Source: Candidatus Aminicenantota bacterium | GTDB taxonomy: Bacteria > Acidobacteriota > Aminicenantia > UBA2199 | DNA length: 6,194 nucleotides | Direction of reading: 5' to 3' | NCBI GenBank assembly: GCA_020355945.1 | Contig: CP070627.1 | Location: 1,865,702-1,871,895 of the forward strand | Part shown: positions 1 to 5,980 of the stretch, in pieces | Numbering within the stretch: the first letter of the stretch is position 1 | How the letters are laid out: every line of letters starts with the position of its first letter | Position numbers and translations under genes: made by a program | Notes under the pieces: generated by a model | Database searches by the model: none | Seen by the model: only the letters and a program-made list of their open reading frames with translations | Told to the model about the DNA's origin: nothing

Positions 1-2779
1 AGCCGCGCTCCAGCATTTCCTTACTGCGCTGGATCAATTTGGGATCAACACCCTGGTGAGTAAGAAAATATTGCTGGGCCATTACTAAGGGATAAGTGGT
101 GGAACTGGTCTGTTCAAAGCATCCATAAGGCTCACGGATCAGGCGCTCCAGCGCACCGGTAAGATTTGCCAACGGCGTCGGATAAACCGAAATATTACTG
201 GCTGCACTGCCGGGAATCACGGTGTCCGGGATTTCAATAGTAAATTCCAATGAAGAATCCGGTTTTAATAAACCACTGTGAGCAATCTCCACCGGGAACC
301 CGCGGGAAACAATATTTAACTTGCGGGTGACACGGTCCCTATGAGTACCGGCAGAGGCATCAAGAATAAAGTCAGTGTTACCCGTGACTTTTCCGATGGA
401 AAGGTCCAAAATCTTGCGAATACGCCGGTTCTTTGCAATTGAGAAAGGTTGAAGGCTTGAGATTTCTATGCCCTTAGCCGCAGAGGTGTTTATACTAATC
501 TCCTTCAACTTGCCGCCGGTTCCGTTAACAATACCTATAGGTAGAAATATGCGGTCGCCGCTGGTCACTTCTAAGGGGAGTTTCGGTTCAATATAAAAGG
601 GCTGGCCGGACTCGATTATTTTACTGTGGGAACCCAGTGCACCGCTCTTTGTAAACGCATCCGACAAAACCCTGAAACCGGTTACGGAATCGTTCAGATC
701 AAAAGATACATCTGCCTGGCCTATTTTTCCGTCAGTTTTAATCCCGGCATGCCAATAGAGTGTTTCGGTAAAATCAATTCGGTCACCGGGTTTCCGATTG
801 GGTCTATTTTTATGGGCATAAACACGCACCACCGCACTTACAATGGAAGCTCTCGAGGAAAAATCTACTCCTATTTCTTCTGCGATTATTCCAAATTTGT
901 CTTGTTTCATTTGAGCTTTTTCGAGTGCTTGATGTAAATCTTTTGCCGAGGCAGGAGCTTCCAGACCCTTTATAGCCCCTAATTGAATTTTATCTTGCTC
1001 CAAACCTTCAAGGACGATTTCATTTTGGCGGCGTCTATCCCGGAATACCTCTCTTCTCATCTTTTTGTCCTCGAATCGGGTGACTACTTTCATGGCTAAT
1101 ACCCGGCGAGCATCGTCCCCGTATTTTTCCAGGAATTTTGCCGTATCTATAAAGGCAAATTTTCGCCAGCCCTGCGTACCCAGCAGCAGGTCCAAGGCCA
1201 ATGGCGCCCCGGGGTTTTTGGGGTCAAGATATACATGGGCATCTGCCAGTTCTTTTACATCATTTTCCAACAGCACCATAACCGGGAGACGAGGCGCCTG
1301 CTCTCGTTTTTCGATCATTTCCAATACGCTGTCATCCGTTACTGTAAGCCCCACCACCGCACTGATTGGTTCATTGTTGTGGTCTGTGGTTTTTACGGTT
1401 AATTTCACTTTTTCACCTGGTGTATACTGTTCCTTGTTTGAGCTTATCTCTATATTAACCGATTGGGAGGGTTCCCGGTAGATTAGCCGCTCTGCTGCGG
1501 GATTACCCCGTGCATCCCACACAGTGGCGATCAAAATCCCAGCAGCGGTTGAAGGGGGAGTGAGTGTTACTCTATTGATGGATAAGCGGTCTGCTTTTTT
1601 GTTTCCTTTAATCTTAAGGGAAGCAATTTCTTTTTCCCGTTTGCTTAGAGTAACCGTAAGCGGGCCCGGAATGGTACTGAGCACTCTTAGTTTTATGGGA
1701 TCGTCTTTTTTATAAATATCTTTCACCGCCTGGACGAGCACGCCTTTACTTTTTACCGGCGGCAGCGGAAACGTTTTTTTAATGCCTGAGGGTCGAGTGA
1801 TTTTCAGGCTGTAAGTTTGGCCTTTTCGAGGTTTAAAGGAGAAACGACCGCGTCCTTCGTGTTCGGTGCGAAAAGAGCCTACCTGTCTACCTGTTGAATC
1901 CACAACTATCCCGCTTATGTCAGCCGGTTTTTGGGCAGGGGTCTTTGCTTCGATATAAACACGGTTCCGCACTGAAGCAACTAAATCACCGCCTTCCGGG
2001 TAAATAGAAAGATCAACGGTTTGTAAAAGAATCGGGATGGTTTTGGCTGCATTTTCAATTACTCCCCCGTCATTAATGGCAAAAATCAGTGTACCTTCAC
2101 CCCGTTCAATTTTTTTGGGCAGTGAAAAATGTGCAAAACAATGGCCTTTCCTGTTAACCACTGAATCAGACCGGTGTATTTCTTTCCCATCCACTCTTGC
2201 CGTGATGGTGACTTTGGCATTACCCGGGATACCCCCTTCTGCCCGTGAAACCTCAAGTGCGGCATCAACAATATCACCAGGCCCGTATCCCTTACGTAAG
2301 AATTCGATCTGACTTTTTAACCGCGGTGCACGGAAAGCACGAATATCAAACTTACGTAAAGCCGGAGGAATTCCTAACTGTGGATAATGCACTTTTACTG
2401 TATATTCACCGCCAGCCTGGCTGCCAGGGATAGACCAGGCAAACCCGGAAACACTGTCTTGAGTGCCTGCATAACCGGAGGCCACAATATTGCCTTTGGG
2501 GCCTTTGACCTGGAAAAAAGCATTTGTATTACCGTTCCATGGGGTGTGATCCGCGGCATTTAGGATTACACTGCGGATATAAACCTTCTCTTTAATGCGG
2601 TAAATCGGTTTATCCGTACTGACAAAAGCCAGGTACCTGACTGGTCCGCCAAGATCAGCACTGGTGGTACGATGAGTCTTTTTGTCCTTAATATTATTGG
2701 TCATACCCGTTAACAGGACAATTAACAGGAAGATCATTACTGTCTGTCCAACATTTTGAATTAATTTTTGTAATTTCAT
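1..2779 (-). CDS. Alpha-2-macroglobulin family protein, 5' part (926 codons; 3' end beyond window)
   Basis: Reading the minus strand from the ATG at 2779 gives 926 uninterrupted codons that run off the window at base 1, so the C-terminal part is missing. Residues 13-27 are strongly hydrophobic after a short basic start, which suggests a signal peptide or membrane anchor. There is no lipobox cysteine. TDKPIYR at 55-61 marks the MG2-type domain, YPEGG at 260-264 the start of a later MG domain, and GTQGW at 534-538 lies at the end of the bait-region domain block. FTETLYW at 670-676 is the signature of the A2M (MG7-like) domain. PYGCFEQTSSTTYP, with Cys887 and Gln890, is the thioester motif at the start of the thioester domain. 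Family members are exported protease traps that bond covalently to attackers after bait cleavage; complete proteins are usually well over 1,300 residues. A charged stretch at about 565-650 may be the bait region. No pbpC is seen upstream, though downstream is unknown. The family assignment is firm; the trapping role is inferred. Confidence 0.95.
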   Translation of the reverse strand, partial: MKLQKLIQNVGQTVMIFLLIVLLTGMTNNIKDKKTHRTTSADLGGPVRYLAFVSTDKPIYRIKEKVYIRSVILNAADHTPWNGNTNAFFQVKGPKGNIVASGYAGTQDSVSGFAWSIPGSQAGGEYTVKVHYPQLGIPPALRKFDIRAFRAPRLKSQIEFLRKGYGPGDIVDAALEVSRAEGGIPGNAKVTITARVDGKEIHRSDSVVNRKGHCFAHFSLPKKIERGEGTLIFAINDGGVIENAAKTIPILLQTVDLSIYPEGGDLVASVRNRVYIEAKTPAQKPADISGIVVDSTGRQVGSFRTEHEGRGRFSFKPRKGQTYSLKITRPSGIKKTFPLPPVKSKGVLVQAVKDIYKKDDPIKLRVLSTIPGPLTVTLSKREKEIASLKIKGNKKADRLSINRVTLTPPSTAAGILIATVWDARGNPAAERLIYREPSQSVNIEISSNKEQYTPGEKVKLTVKTTDHNNEPISAVVGLTVTDDSVLEMIEKREQAPRLPVMVLLENDVKELADAHVYLDPKNPGAPLALDLLLGTQGWRKFAFIDTAKFLEKYGDDARRVLAMKVVTRFEDKKMRREVFRDRRRQNEIVLEGLEQDKIQLGAIKGLEAPASAKDLHQALEKAQMKQDKFGIIAEEIGVDFSSRASIVSAVVRVYAHKNRPNRKPGDRIDFTETLYWHAGIKTDGKIGQADVSFDLNDSVTGFRVLSDAFTKSGALGSHSKIIESGQPFYIEPKLPLEVTSGDRIFLPIGIVNGTGGKLKEISINTSAAKGIEISSLQPFSIAKNRRIRKILDLSIGKVTGNTDFILDASAGTHRDRVTRKLNIVSRGFPVEIAHSGLLKPDSSLEFTIEIPDTVIPGSAASNISVYPTPLANLTGALERLIREPYGCFEQTSSTTYPLVMAQQYFLTHQGVDPKLIQRSKEMLERG

Positions 2780-2784
2780 TTTTT

Positions 2785-2790
2785 CCTCCT
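2785..2790 (-). promoter_or_regulatory. Strong Shine-Dalgarno for the alpha-2-macroglobulin gene
   Basis: A perfect AGGAGG on the minus strand lies five A residues upstream of the ATG at 2779. It fixes the start of the A2M-like protein and places the hydrophobic export segment at the true N-terminus. It is the best ribosome binding site in the window. Confidence 0.85.
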
Positions 2791-2835
2791 GGTTTGAATA
2801 TTCGTATGTCGGACAGCCATTCCAATCTTCTCCTA

Positions 2836-2871
2836 CCAGGGGGGCTCTTTTCGAGAAAACCGCCCCCCTGG
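2836..2871. repeat. GC-rich perfect inverted repeat, 10-bp arms
   Basis: CCAGGGGGGC at 2836-2845 is the exact reverse complement of GCCCCCCTGG at 2862-2871, with a 16-nt spacer. The spacer contains TTTT/AAAA blocks that could extend the stem inward. No T-run follows on either strand, so it is not a classical intrinsic terminator. It falls in the probable 5' leader of the A2M gene, about 57 nt upstream of the start codon, where it could influence mRNA stability or translation, or it may be an interspersed palindromic repeat. The stem is clear; any function is inference. Confidence 0.75.
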
Positions 2872-2894
2872 ACCCCCTGCAAAAGCTTTTTATT

Positions 2895-2949
2895 AAGGCA
2901 GTCATGGTTTGCAGCTTAAAAGAATCTTGATGCAAACCATGACTGCCTT
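2895..2949. repeat. Perfect 19-bp inverted repeat with 17-nt loop
   Basis: The 19 bases at 2895-2913 (AAGGCAGTCATGGTTTGCA) are repeated exactly in reverse complement at 2931-2949, leaving a 17-nt loop. On the minus strand it lies 107 bp after the methyltransferase stop, where a terminator would be expected. The sequence after the stem is TTAATAAAAAGC rather than a good T-run, so intrinsic termination would be weak. Alternatives are an interspersed palindromic element or a regulatory site. Perfect arms of this length are unlikely to be chance. Confidence 0.75.
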
Positions 2950-2983
2950 TGGTTGTCGTTATACTTGTTTCTTTTTTTTCGGA

Positions 2984-3013
2984 AATTCGTGTTAATTCGT
3001 GTAATTCGTGGGC
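2984..3013 (+). repeat. ATTCGTGTA-type interspersed repeat, copy 1
   Basis: Three imperfect units of about 9 bp (AATTCGTGT) end in GTGGGC. The 30-bp segment matches 4756-4785 at 29 of 30 positions, with a single A/C difference at the eleventh base. A reverse-complement copy of its last 26 bases lies at 4715-4740. It is followed by GCCG-like bases and a T-run, as at the second locus. It is non-coding. Near-identity at two loci in one window points to a dispersed repeat family rather than chance. Confidence 0.8.
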
Positions 3014-3023
3014 CGTTTTTTTT

Positions 3024-3051
3024 GTAATTTGTAATTTGTAATTTGTAATTT
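3024..3051 (+). repeat. (GTAATTT)4 tandem repeat
   Basis: Four exact copies of the heptamer GTAATTT fill 28 bp and are flanked by T-runs on both sides. The same unit and its variants (GTGATTT, its complement AAATTAC) make up the arms of the large inverted repeat at 5981-6194. The tract lies immediately downstream of the methyltransferase stop codon on the minus strand. It is simple-sequence DNA and may vary in length between strains. Confidence 0.85.
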
Positions 3052-3055
3052 TTTT

Positions 3056-3769
3056 TCATCTTCCCTCTGTGACCTCTGTGGCCTCTGTGGCTGAAAAAAT
3101 TGTCAAAAAATAATCTTTTGCCATTCTTTCTATAGTAAATTGCTCTGCACCTGCTTGCCGGGCAATTTGCTTAACATCCGCTTCAGAATAAAAAAATACC
3201 GGACACTTCTTGATTCTTTCAAACTTAAATTTACGAAGCCATTGAATGATTCCACCCTTTATAGGAAAACTGACCATTACTTTTCTTGCCGCACACCGGG
3301 CCATTTTTTTTACAAACAAGCCTGGTTCGTCAATATAATCCATCACCCCCATGGCAAACACATGGTCAAAGATACCTTCTATATCCATTTGTAAAAAATC
3401 CCCTTTCTCAAATCGACAGATGCAGTCAACACTAAACTGCCGGGCCAGGCGATTGGCTTCATCAATCATATTTTGAGCAAAATCAATGCCCAACGCCTTT
3501 TTGATTCCTTTCACTGCCAGCGCAATCGCATAACGACCCGTACCACAACCCACATCAAGAACCGTTGTATTCTCATAAGGTCTAACTTCCTCTATTACTT
3601 TTTCAAACCGCATCTGCATGCTGCGCCGGAAAATCCGGTCAATTATCTTCGAGAAAAAACCTTTTTTCTCTTTATAAAAGGAATCAAATTGACCGTATTG
3701 CCGGTCAAAATGTTGTTTCACCCGGCTGGAAGACCCACTGCCCGCTAATATTTTATTGGCCTGGTTCAT
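3056..3769 (-). CDS. Class I SAM-dependent methyltransferase (237 aa) with repeat-encoded C-terminus
   Basis: This is a Rossmann-fold methyltransferase. Motif I is VLDVGCGTGRY at residues 70-80. The acidic residue that binds the SAM ribose is D96 in GIDFAQNM, a GDF follows at 123-125, and the post-core strand is FDHVFAMGVMDYI at 134-146. The first 50 or so residues are polar and helical (RVKQHFDRQYGQF), as in small-molecule methyltransferases. The acceptor cannot be told. It would act in the cytosol. Its start overlaps the end of the upstream methyltransferase gene by 17 bp, and AAAGGA lies 8 nt upstream, so the two are probably translationally coupled. The last 11 residues (ATEATEVTEGR) come from a 9-bp tandem repeat and are unlikely to belong to the fold; the core seems to end near DYFLTIF at about 225. 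Glycan, lipid or quinone-like substrates are all possible. Confidence 0.9.
   Translation of the reverse strand: MNQANKILAGSGSSSRVKQHFDRQYGQFDSFYKEKKGFFSKIIDRIFRRSMQMRFEKVIEEVRPYENTTVLDVGCGTGRYAIALAVKGIKKALGIDFAQNMIDEANRLARQFSVDCICRFEKGDFLQMDIEGIFDHVFAMGVMDYIDEPGLFVKKMARCAARKVMVSFPIKGGIIQWLRKFKFERIKKCPVFFYSEADVKQIARQAGAEQFTIERMAKDYFLTIFSATEATEVTEGR
3064..3090 (+). repeat. (CCTCTGTGR)3 tandem repeat inside the methyltransferase 3' end
   Basis: Three copies of a 9-bp unit, CCTCTGTGA then CCTCTGTGG twice, lie back to back. Because 9 is a multiple of 3 they stay in frame on the minus strand, where they encode the ATE-ATE-VTE pattern at the C-terminus of the methyltransferase. I recall CACAGAG-type tandem repeats as common in intergenic DNA of some bacteria, so this looks like a repeat that spread into, or was captured by, the coding sequence. 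Confidence 0.8.
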
Positions 3770-4694
3770 TTTTTAAGTCCTTTTGGTCCTGGTATTTTTT
3801 ATGATAGGGACTCCAATCCCTTTGCCCGGGCCTGGCCGAACCGGAGATACTGGAATTAATATGAAGGGTTCTTAAAAAAGGAAAAGGCGCATACACGGTT
3901 TTTTCAATGAGAAAATAAAATTTCAAAAATTTTAACACCCTGCGGGCATCATTAATATGGTCTACAGCCATTATCTTTTTAATATCCATTTTGTAATTGC
4001 GCTTCATAAATGGCCCGGTCACCATGCGCCGGCCCAATTCCCATCCTAAACCGCCTTCCGTAGGAATAGCAAAAAAGAAATACCCCTTTGGGTCCAGTAC
4101 TCGCACCACTTCTTCCAGGGCTTCAGCCAGGAAATAAAGATGTTCCAGGGTGTGTAGACTAACAGCACATTCCAGGCTGCCCGTGGTGAAAGGGGTATTT
4201 AAAAAATCCCCATGAATGGCAAGCACCCCGGGAAATCGCTTTTTCAATACCTGCAAAAAACGCAGGTTGGCATCCAATCCTAGGCCTTGTGCCGGGTTTA
4301 CCAGGGAAAATAACTGCCCGTGTCCACAACCCAAATCCACTATGATCTCATTATCAGGCAATTTCTTTTTGATAAATCCTTTAATTCTTCGGAATCCACT
4401 CATGGAAAACCAACGGTAAAACCGATTTTTATAGATGATCCAATCACCGATTATCTCCTCCCATGCATTTAACCACTGCCGGTAACCAATAGTATTGTAG
4501 ACGTAAGGGGGAGTATAGGTTTGCTGCTGAGGCAAGGCCTGTAATATTCCATTTTTATCGAATTGATAGACCCTGCCGCAGGATGCACAGTTGAAAACAA
4601 CGCCCCGACGCTCCAGGCTGTCCTTCTTGCAGTCCACACACCGGCCAATCAAAACCAACCTGGGATCATCTTGGTCTATCATCGATCCTTCCAT
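3753..4694 (-). CDS. Zinc-ribbon class I SAM-dependent methyltransferase (313 aa)
   Basis: The N-terminus holds a four-cysteine zinc ribbon (C19-x2-C22 and C36-x2-C39), like the Trm112-type ribbons fused to other bacterial methyltransferases. The catalytic domain has motif I VDLGCGHGQLF at 119-129, an acidic SAM-binding residue at D141 (GLDAN), GDFLNTPF at 162-169, and SLHTLEHL at 179-186, typical of Methyltransf_11-type enzymes. IPTEGG follows at 210-215. The remaining 100 residues are hydrophobic and basic (RRVLKFLKFYFLIEK), perhaps for membrane contact. The substrate is unknown; its neighbours suggest a lipid-linked or surface glycan. It overlaps the next gene by 17 bp. The start is uncertain: Met5 at 4682 is preceded by GGAAGGA at good spacing, while the ATG at 4694 has only a weak AGG upstream. 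Both give an intact ribbon. Confidence 0.88.
   Translation of the reverse strand: MEGSMIDQDDPRLVLIGRCVDCKKDSLERRGVVFNCASCGRVYQFDKNGILQALPQQQTYTPPYVYNTIGYRQWLNAWEEIIGDWIIYKNRFYRWFSMSGFRRIKGFIKKKLPDNEIIVDLGCGHGQLFSLVNPAQGLGLDANLRFLQVLKKRFPGVLAIHGDFLNTPFTTGSLECAVSLHTLEHLYFLAEALEEVVRVLDPKGYFFFAIPTEGGLGWELGRRMVTGPFMKRNYKMDIKKIMAVDHINDARRVLKFLKFYFLIEKTVYAPFPFLRTLHINSSISGSARPGQRDWSPYHKKYQDQKDLKNEPGQ
3778..3783 (-). promoter_or_regulatory. Ribosome binding site for the 237-aa methyltransferase, inside the upstream gene
   Basis: AAAGGA on the minus strand lies 8 nt before the ATG at 3769 and is contained in the last codons of the upstream methyltransferase. It supports that ATG as the real start and implies coupled translation of the two overlapping genes. 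Confidence 0.6.
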
Positions 4695-4702
4695 TTATAC
4701 CT

Positions 4703-4801
4703 ACTATGAAAAAAGCCCACGAATTACACGAATTACACGAAAAAAAAACTAAAATAATTCGTGTTCATTCGTGTAATTCGTGGGCGTCTTTTTTTCATAG
4801 T
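4703..4801. terminator. Long hairpin with flanking T-runs, probable bidirectional terminator or MITE-like repeat
   Basis: The whole 99 bp folds back on itself. ACTATGAAAAAA at the left pairs with the T-run and CATAGT at the right, and GCCCACGAATTACACGAAT pairs with its complement up to 4785 (small internal mismatches near GCGTC and in the inner arm). The loop is A-rich, about 4741-4755. On the minus strand the stem is followed by GGGCTTTTTTC, which fits an intrinsic terminator after the GT2-GtrA gene. On the plus strand it is also followed by a seven-T run. The right arm is a 29/30 match to 2984-3013, so the element is built from a dispersed repeat. It would partly uncouple the glycosyltransferase from the methyltransferase pair. 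Confidence 0.7.
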
Positions 4802-4819
4802 CTCCGGGTGAGGCTCGCA

Positions 4820-5875
4820 TCATGAGGAACTACCTAAAGAGTCCTCTGTTTCACTGAAAAAAACAAATTCCCGCTGGATAGCAAAACTAAATACAAATAA
4901 CAACGTTTCTACCACTACTTTGGCTATCATTACTTTAAACCCCAGGTGGGCCAACGCCAGGGTGATTAACAAATAAGACAAAACACTCATTACAATCAAT
5001 GCCAGATAATACTTGAATAACGATGATAAAACCCTTGTTTTACTGTGAAACACCAACCGTCTGTTAATAATATAATTCAACAAGCTCCCGATCAAGAACC
5101 TGCCGATTAGCAGGCTTACCATTATATTCGCAGTTAAATTATAGGCAATGGAAAAAACAATAAAATCACAAAAACTGGCCAACATAGAGGAAAATGCAAA
5201 GCGCAGCAATTGAAAGTAAATTTTCATGGAATCGAAAAAAGGATTAAAATGGGAAGATACATTATTTTCAAGATAGATCGTATCAATGGGTGTTTCTATG
5301 ATATCAACGGATTGCCGTTTTGATAAAATCAGCATATTGATTTCATATTCATACCGTTCACCTGTCACCTTGAGGAGTTGGGGCACCAATGAACGGGGCA
5401 AACCTCTCAAACCCGATTGGGTATCGGAAATTTTTTTGCCAATCACAATAGAGAAAACAAAGCGAGTTAATACATTACCGAACAAGCTCCTGAAAGGGAC
5501 TTTACCTCCTAATTCCCGGGCTCCGATGATTAATTTATCCGGGTTTTCTTTCAAGTTATTTATCACTTTTAAAATATCAGTAGTCTGGTGCTGCCCATCT
5601 CCGTCCGCGGTAACGATTCCCGGGCTGCCGGGAAAATGCAAAAGAAAATAATTCAACCCGGTTTTTAATGCCCGTCCTTTCCCGCAATTCACCGCATGTT
5701 TCAACACTGTACAGGATTCTAATTTTCCCAGTTTTTCAAAAATAGAGTCACACTCCGGTCTGCTGCCGTCATTCACAATAATAATACGTTTTACCCCTTC
5801 CCGGATCAATGCGTCCACCACTTCGGGTAATCGTCGGTCAGGGTTATAAGAAGGAATCAATACCGGGATGTCCAT
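4820..5875 (-). CDS. GT2 family glycosyltransferase fused to GtrA-like membrane domain (351 aa)
   Basis: Residues 1-215 are a GT-A fold of the dolichyl-phosphate sugar synthase type. They show VNDGS at 34-38, the metal and nucleotide-binding DGDGQH at 91-96, DTQSGLRG at 151-158 and YEYEINML at 175-182. SSHFNPFFDSMKIY at 207-220 is the usual exit segment of these enzymes. Residues about 225-340 form a GtrA-like domain with four predicted membrane helices (roughly 228-247, 253-272, 286-308, 314-334) and the family hallmarks NRRLVF (271-276) and REFVFF (335-340). Such proteins move a sugar from a nucleotide donor to polyprenyl phosphate on the inner face of the membrane; GtrA proteins are thought to flip it. 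The start has a weak GAAGAG at 4 nt. It is probably the first gene of the group. The acceptor glycan and the sugar are unknown. Confidence 0.93.
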   Translation of the reverse strand: MDIPVLIPSYNPDRRLPEVVDALIREGVKRIIIVNDGSRPECDSIFEKLGKLESCTVLKHAVNCGKGRALKTGLNYFLLHFPGSPGIVTADGDGQHQTTDILKVINNLKENPDKLIIGARELGGKVPFRSLFGNVLTRFVFSIVIGKKISDTQSGLRGLPRSLVPQLLKVTGERYEYEINMLILSKRQSVDIIETPIDTIYLENNVSSHFNPFFDSMKIYFQLLRFAFSSMLASFCDFIVFSIAYNLTANIMVSLLIGRFLIGSLLNYIINRRLVFHSKTRVLSSLFKYYLALIVMSVLSYLLITLALAHLGFKVMIAKVVVETLLFVFSFAIQREFVFFSETEDSLGSSS

Positions 5876-5915
5876 GGATCTCTTCGACCTCTATTGTGAA
5901 TATCTAGTACCCTGT

Positions 5916-5944
5916 CTCATAAGTTTTGTCGTCCTCAGCGGCAA
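5916..5944 (-). promoter_or_regulatory. Weak candidate sigma70-type promoter for the GT2-GtrA gene
   Basis: On the minus strand TTGCCG (5944-5939) and TATGAG (5921-5916) are separated by 17 nt. Each matches 4 of 6 consensus bases. The pair lies about 40 nt upstream of the start codon, in the only unstructured stretch before the gene. Such matches arise often by chance in AT-rich DNA, so this is only a suggestion. Confidence 0.2.
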
Positions 5945-5980
5945 TTTAACGTGCTCCACTTTGCAGGAATAATTCACATG

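Larger units (their letters stand above)
2780..3055. other. Intergenic spacer rich in repeats and hairpins
   Basis: About 276 bp separate the second methyltransferase stop from the A2M start. From low to high coordinates it holds the A2M ribosome binding site, a GC-rich inverted repeat (2836-2871), a perfect 19-bp inverted repeat (2895-2949), a 9-bp-type repeat (2984-3013) and a 7-bp tandem repeat (3024-3051). A 62-codon minus-strand reading frame crosses the region but runs through the A2M start in another frame and looks meaningless. I see no convincing promoter for A2M, although the length and structure suggest it is transcribed or regulated separately from the upstream genes. Confidence 0.7.

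Noticed and set aside
626..2433. Several plus-strand and one minus-strand reading frames of 60-140 codons across this stretch
   Set aside because: They lie antisense to, or out of frame within, the A2M-like gene, whose minus-strand frame is open throughout and full of recognisable motifs. Their translations show no domain and no good ribosome binding sites.
2790..2830. Possible promoter just upstream of A2M (TTGGAA, 17 nt, AATATT on the minus strand)
   Set aside because: The -10 match is poor and it would leave almost no room between the transcript start and the ribosome binding site, so I do not call it.
2694..2882. 62-codon minus-strand frame starting in the spacer
   Set aside because: It translates the GC-rich palindrome and then overlaps the A2M start out of frame. 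No ribosome binding site or recognisable protein is evident.
2984..3090. Possible CRISPR array
   Set aside because: Units are 7-9 bp and directly tandem, with no unique spacers of 25-40 bp and no cas genes nearby.
3140..4419. Plus-strand frames opposite the methyltransferase genes
   Set aside because: They are antisense shadows of well-supported methyltransferases.
5286..5651. 121-codon plus-strand frame opposite the glycosyltransferase
   Set aside because: It is antisense to the GT2 catalytic domain with its conserved motifs, and its own translation has no recognisable features.
5890..5980. Possible remnant of an insertion sequence end in the tract beginning GTGAATTATTCC on the minus strand
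   Set aside because: It gave a vague impression of IS21-type non-coding ends, but no inverted repeat, target duplication or transposase fragment can be shown.
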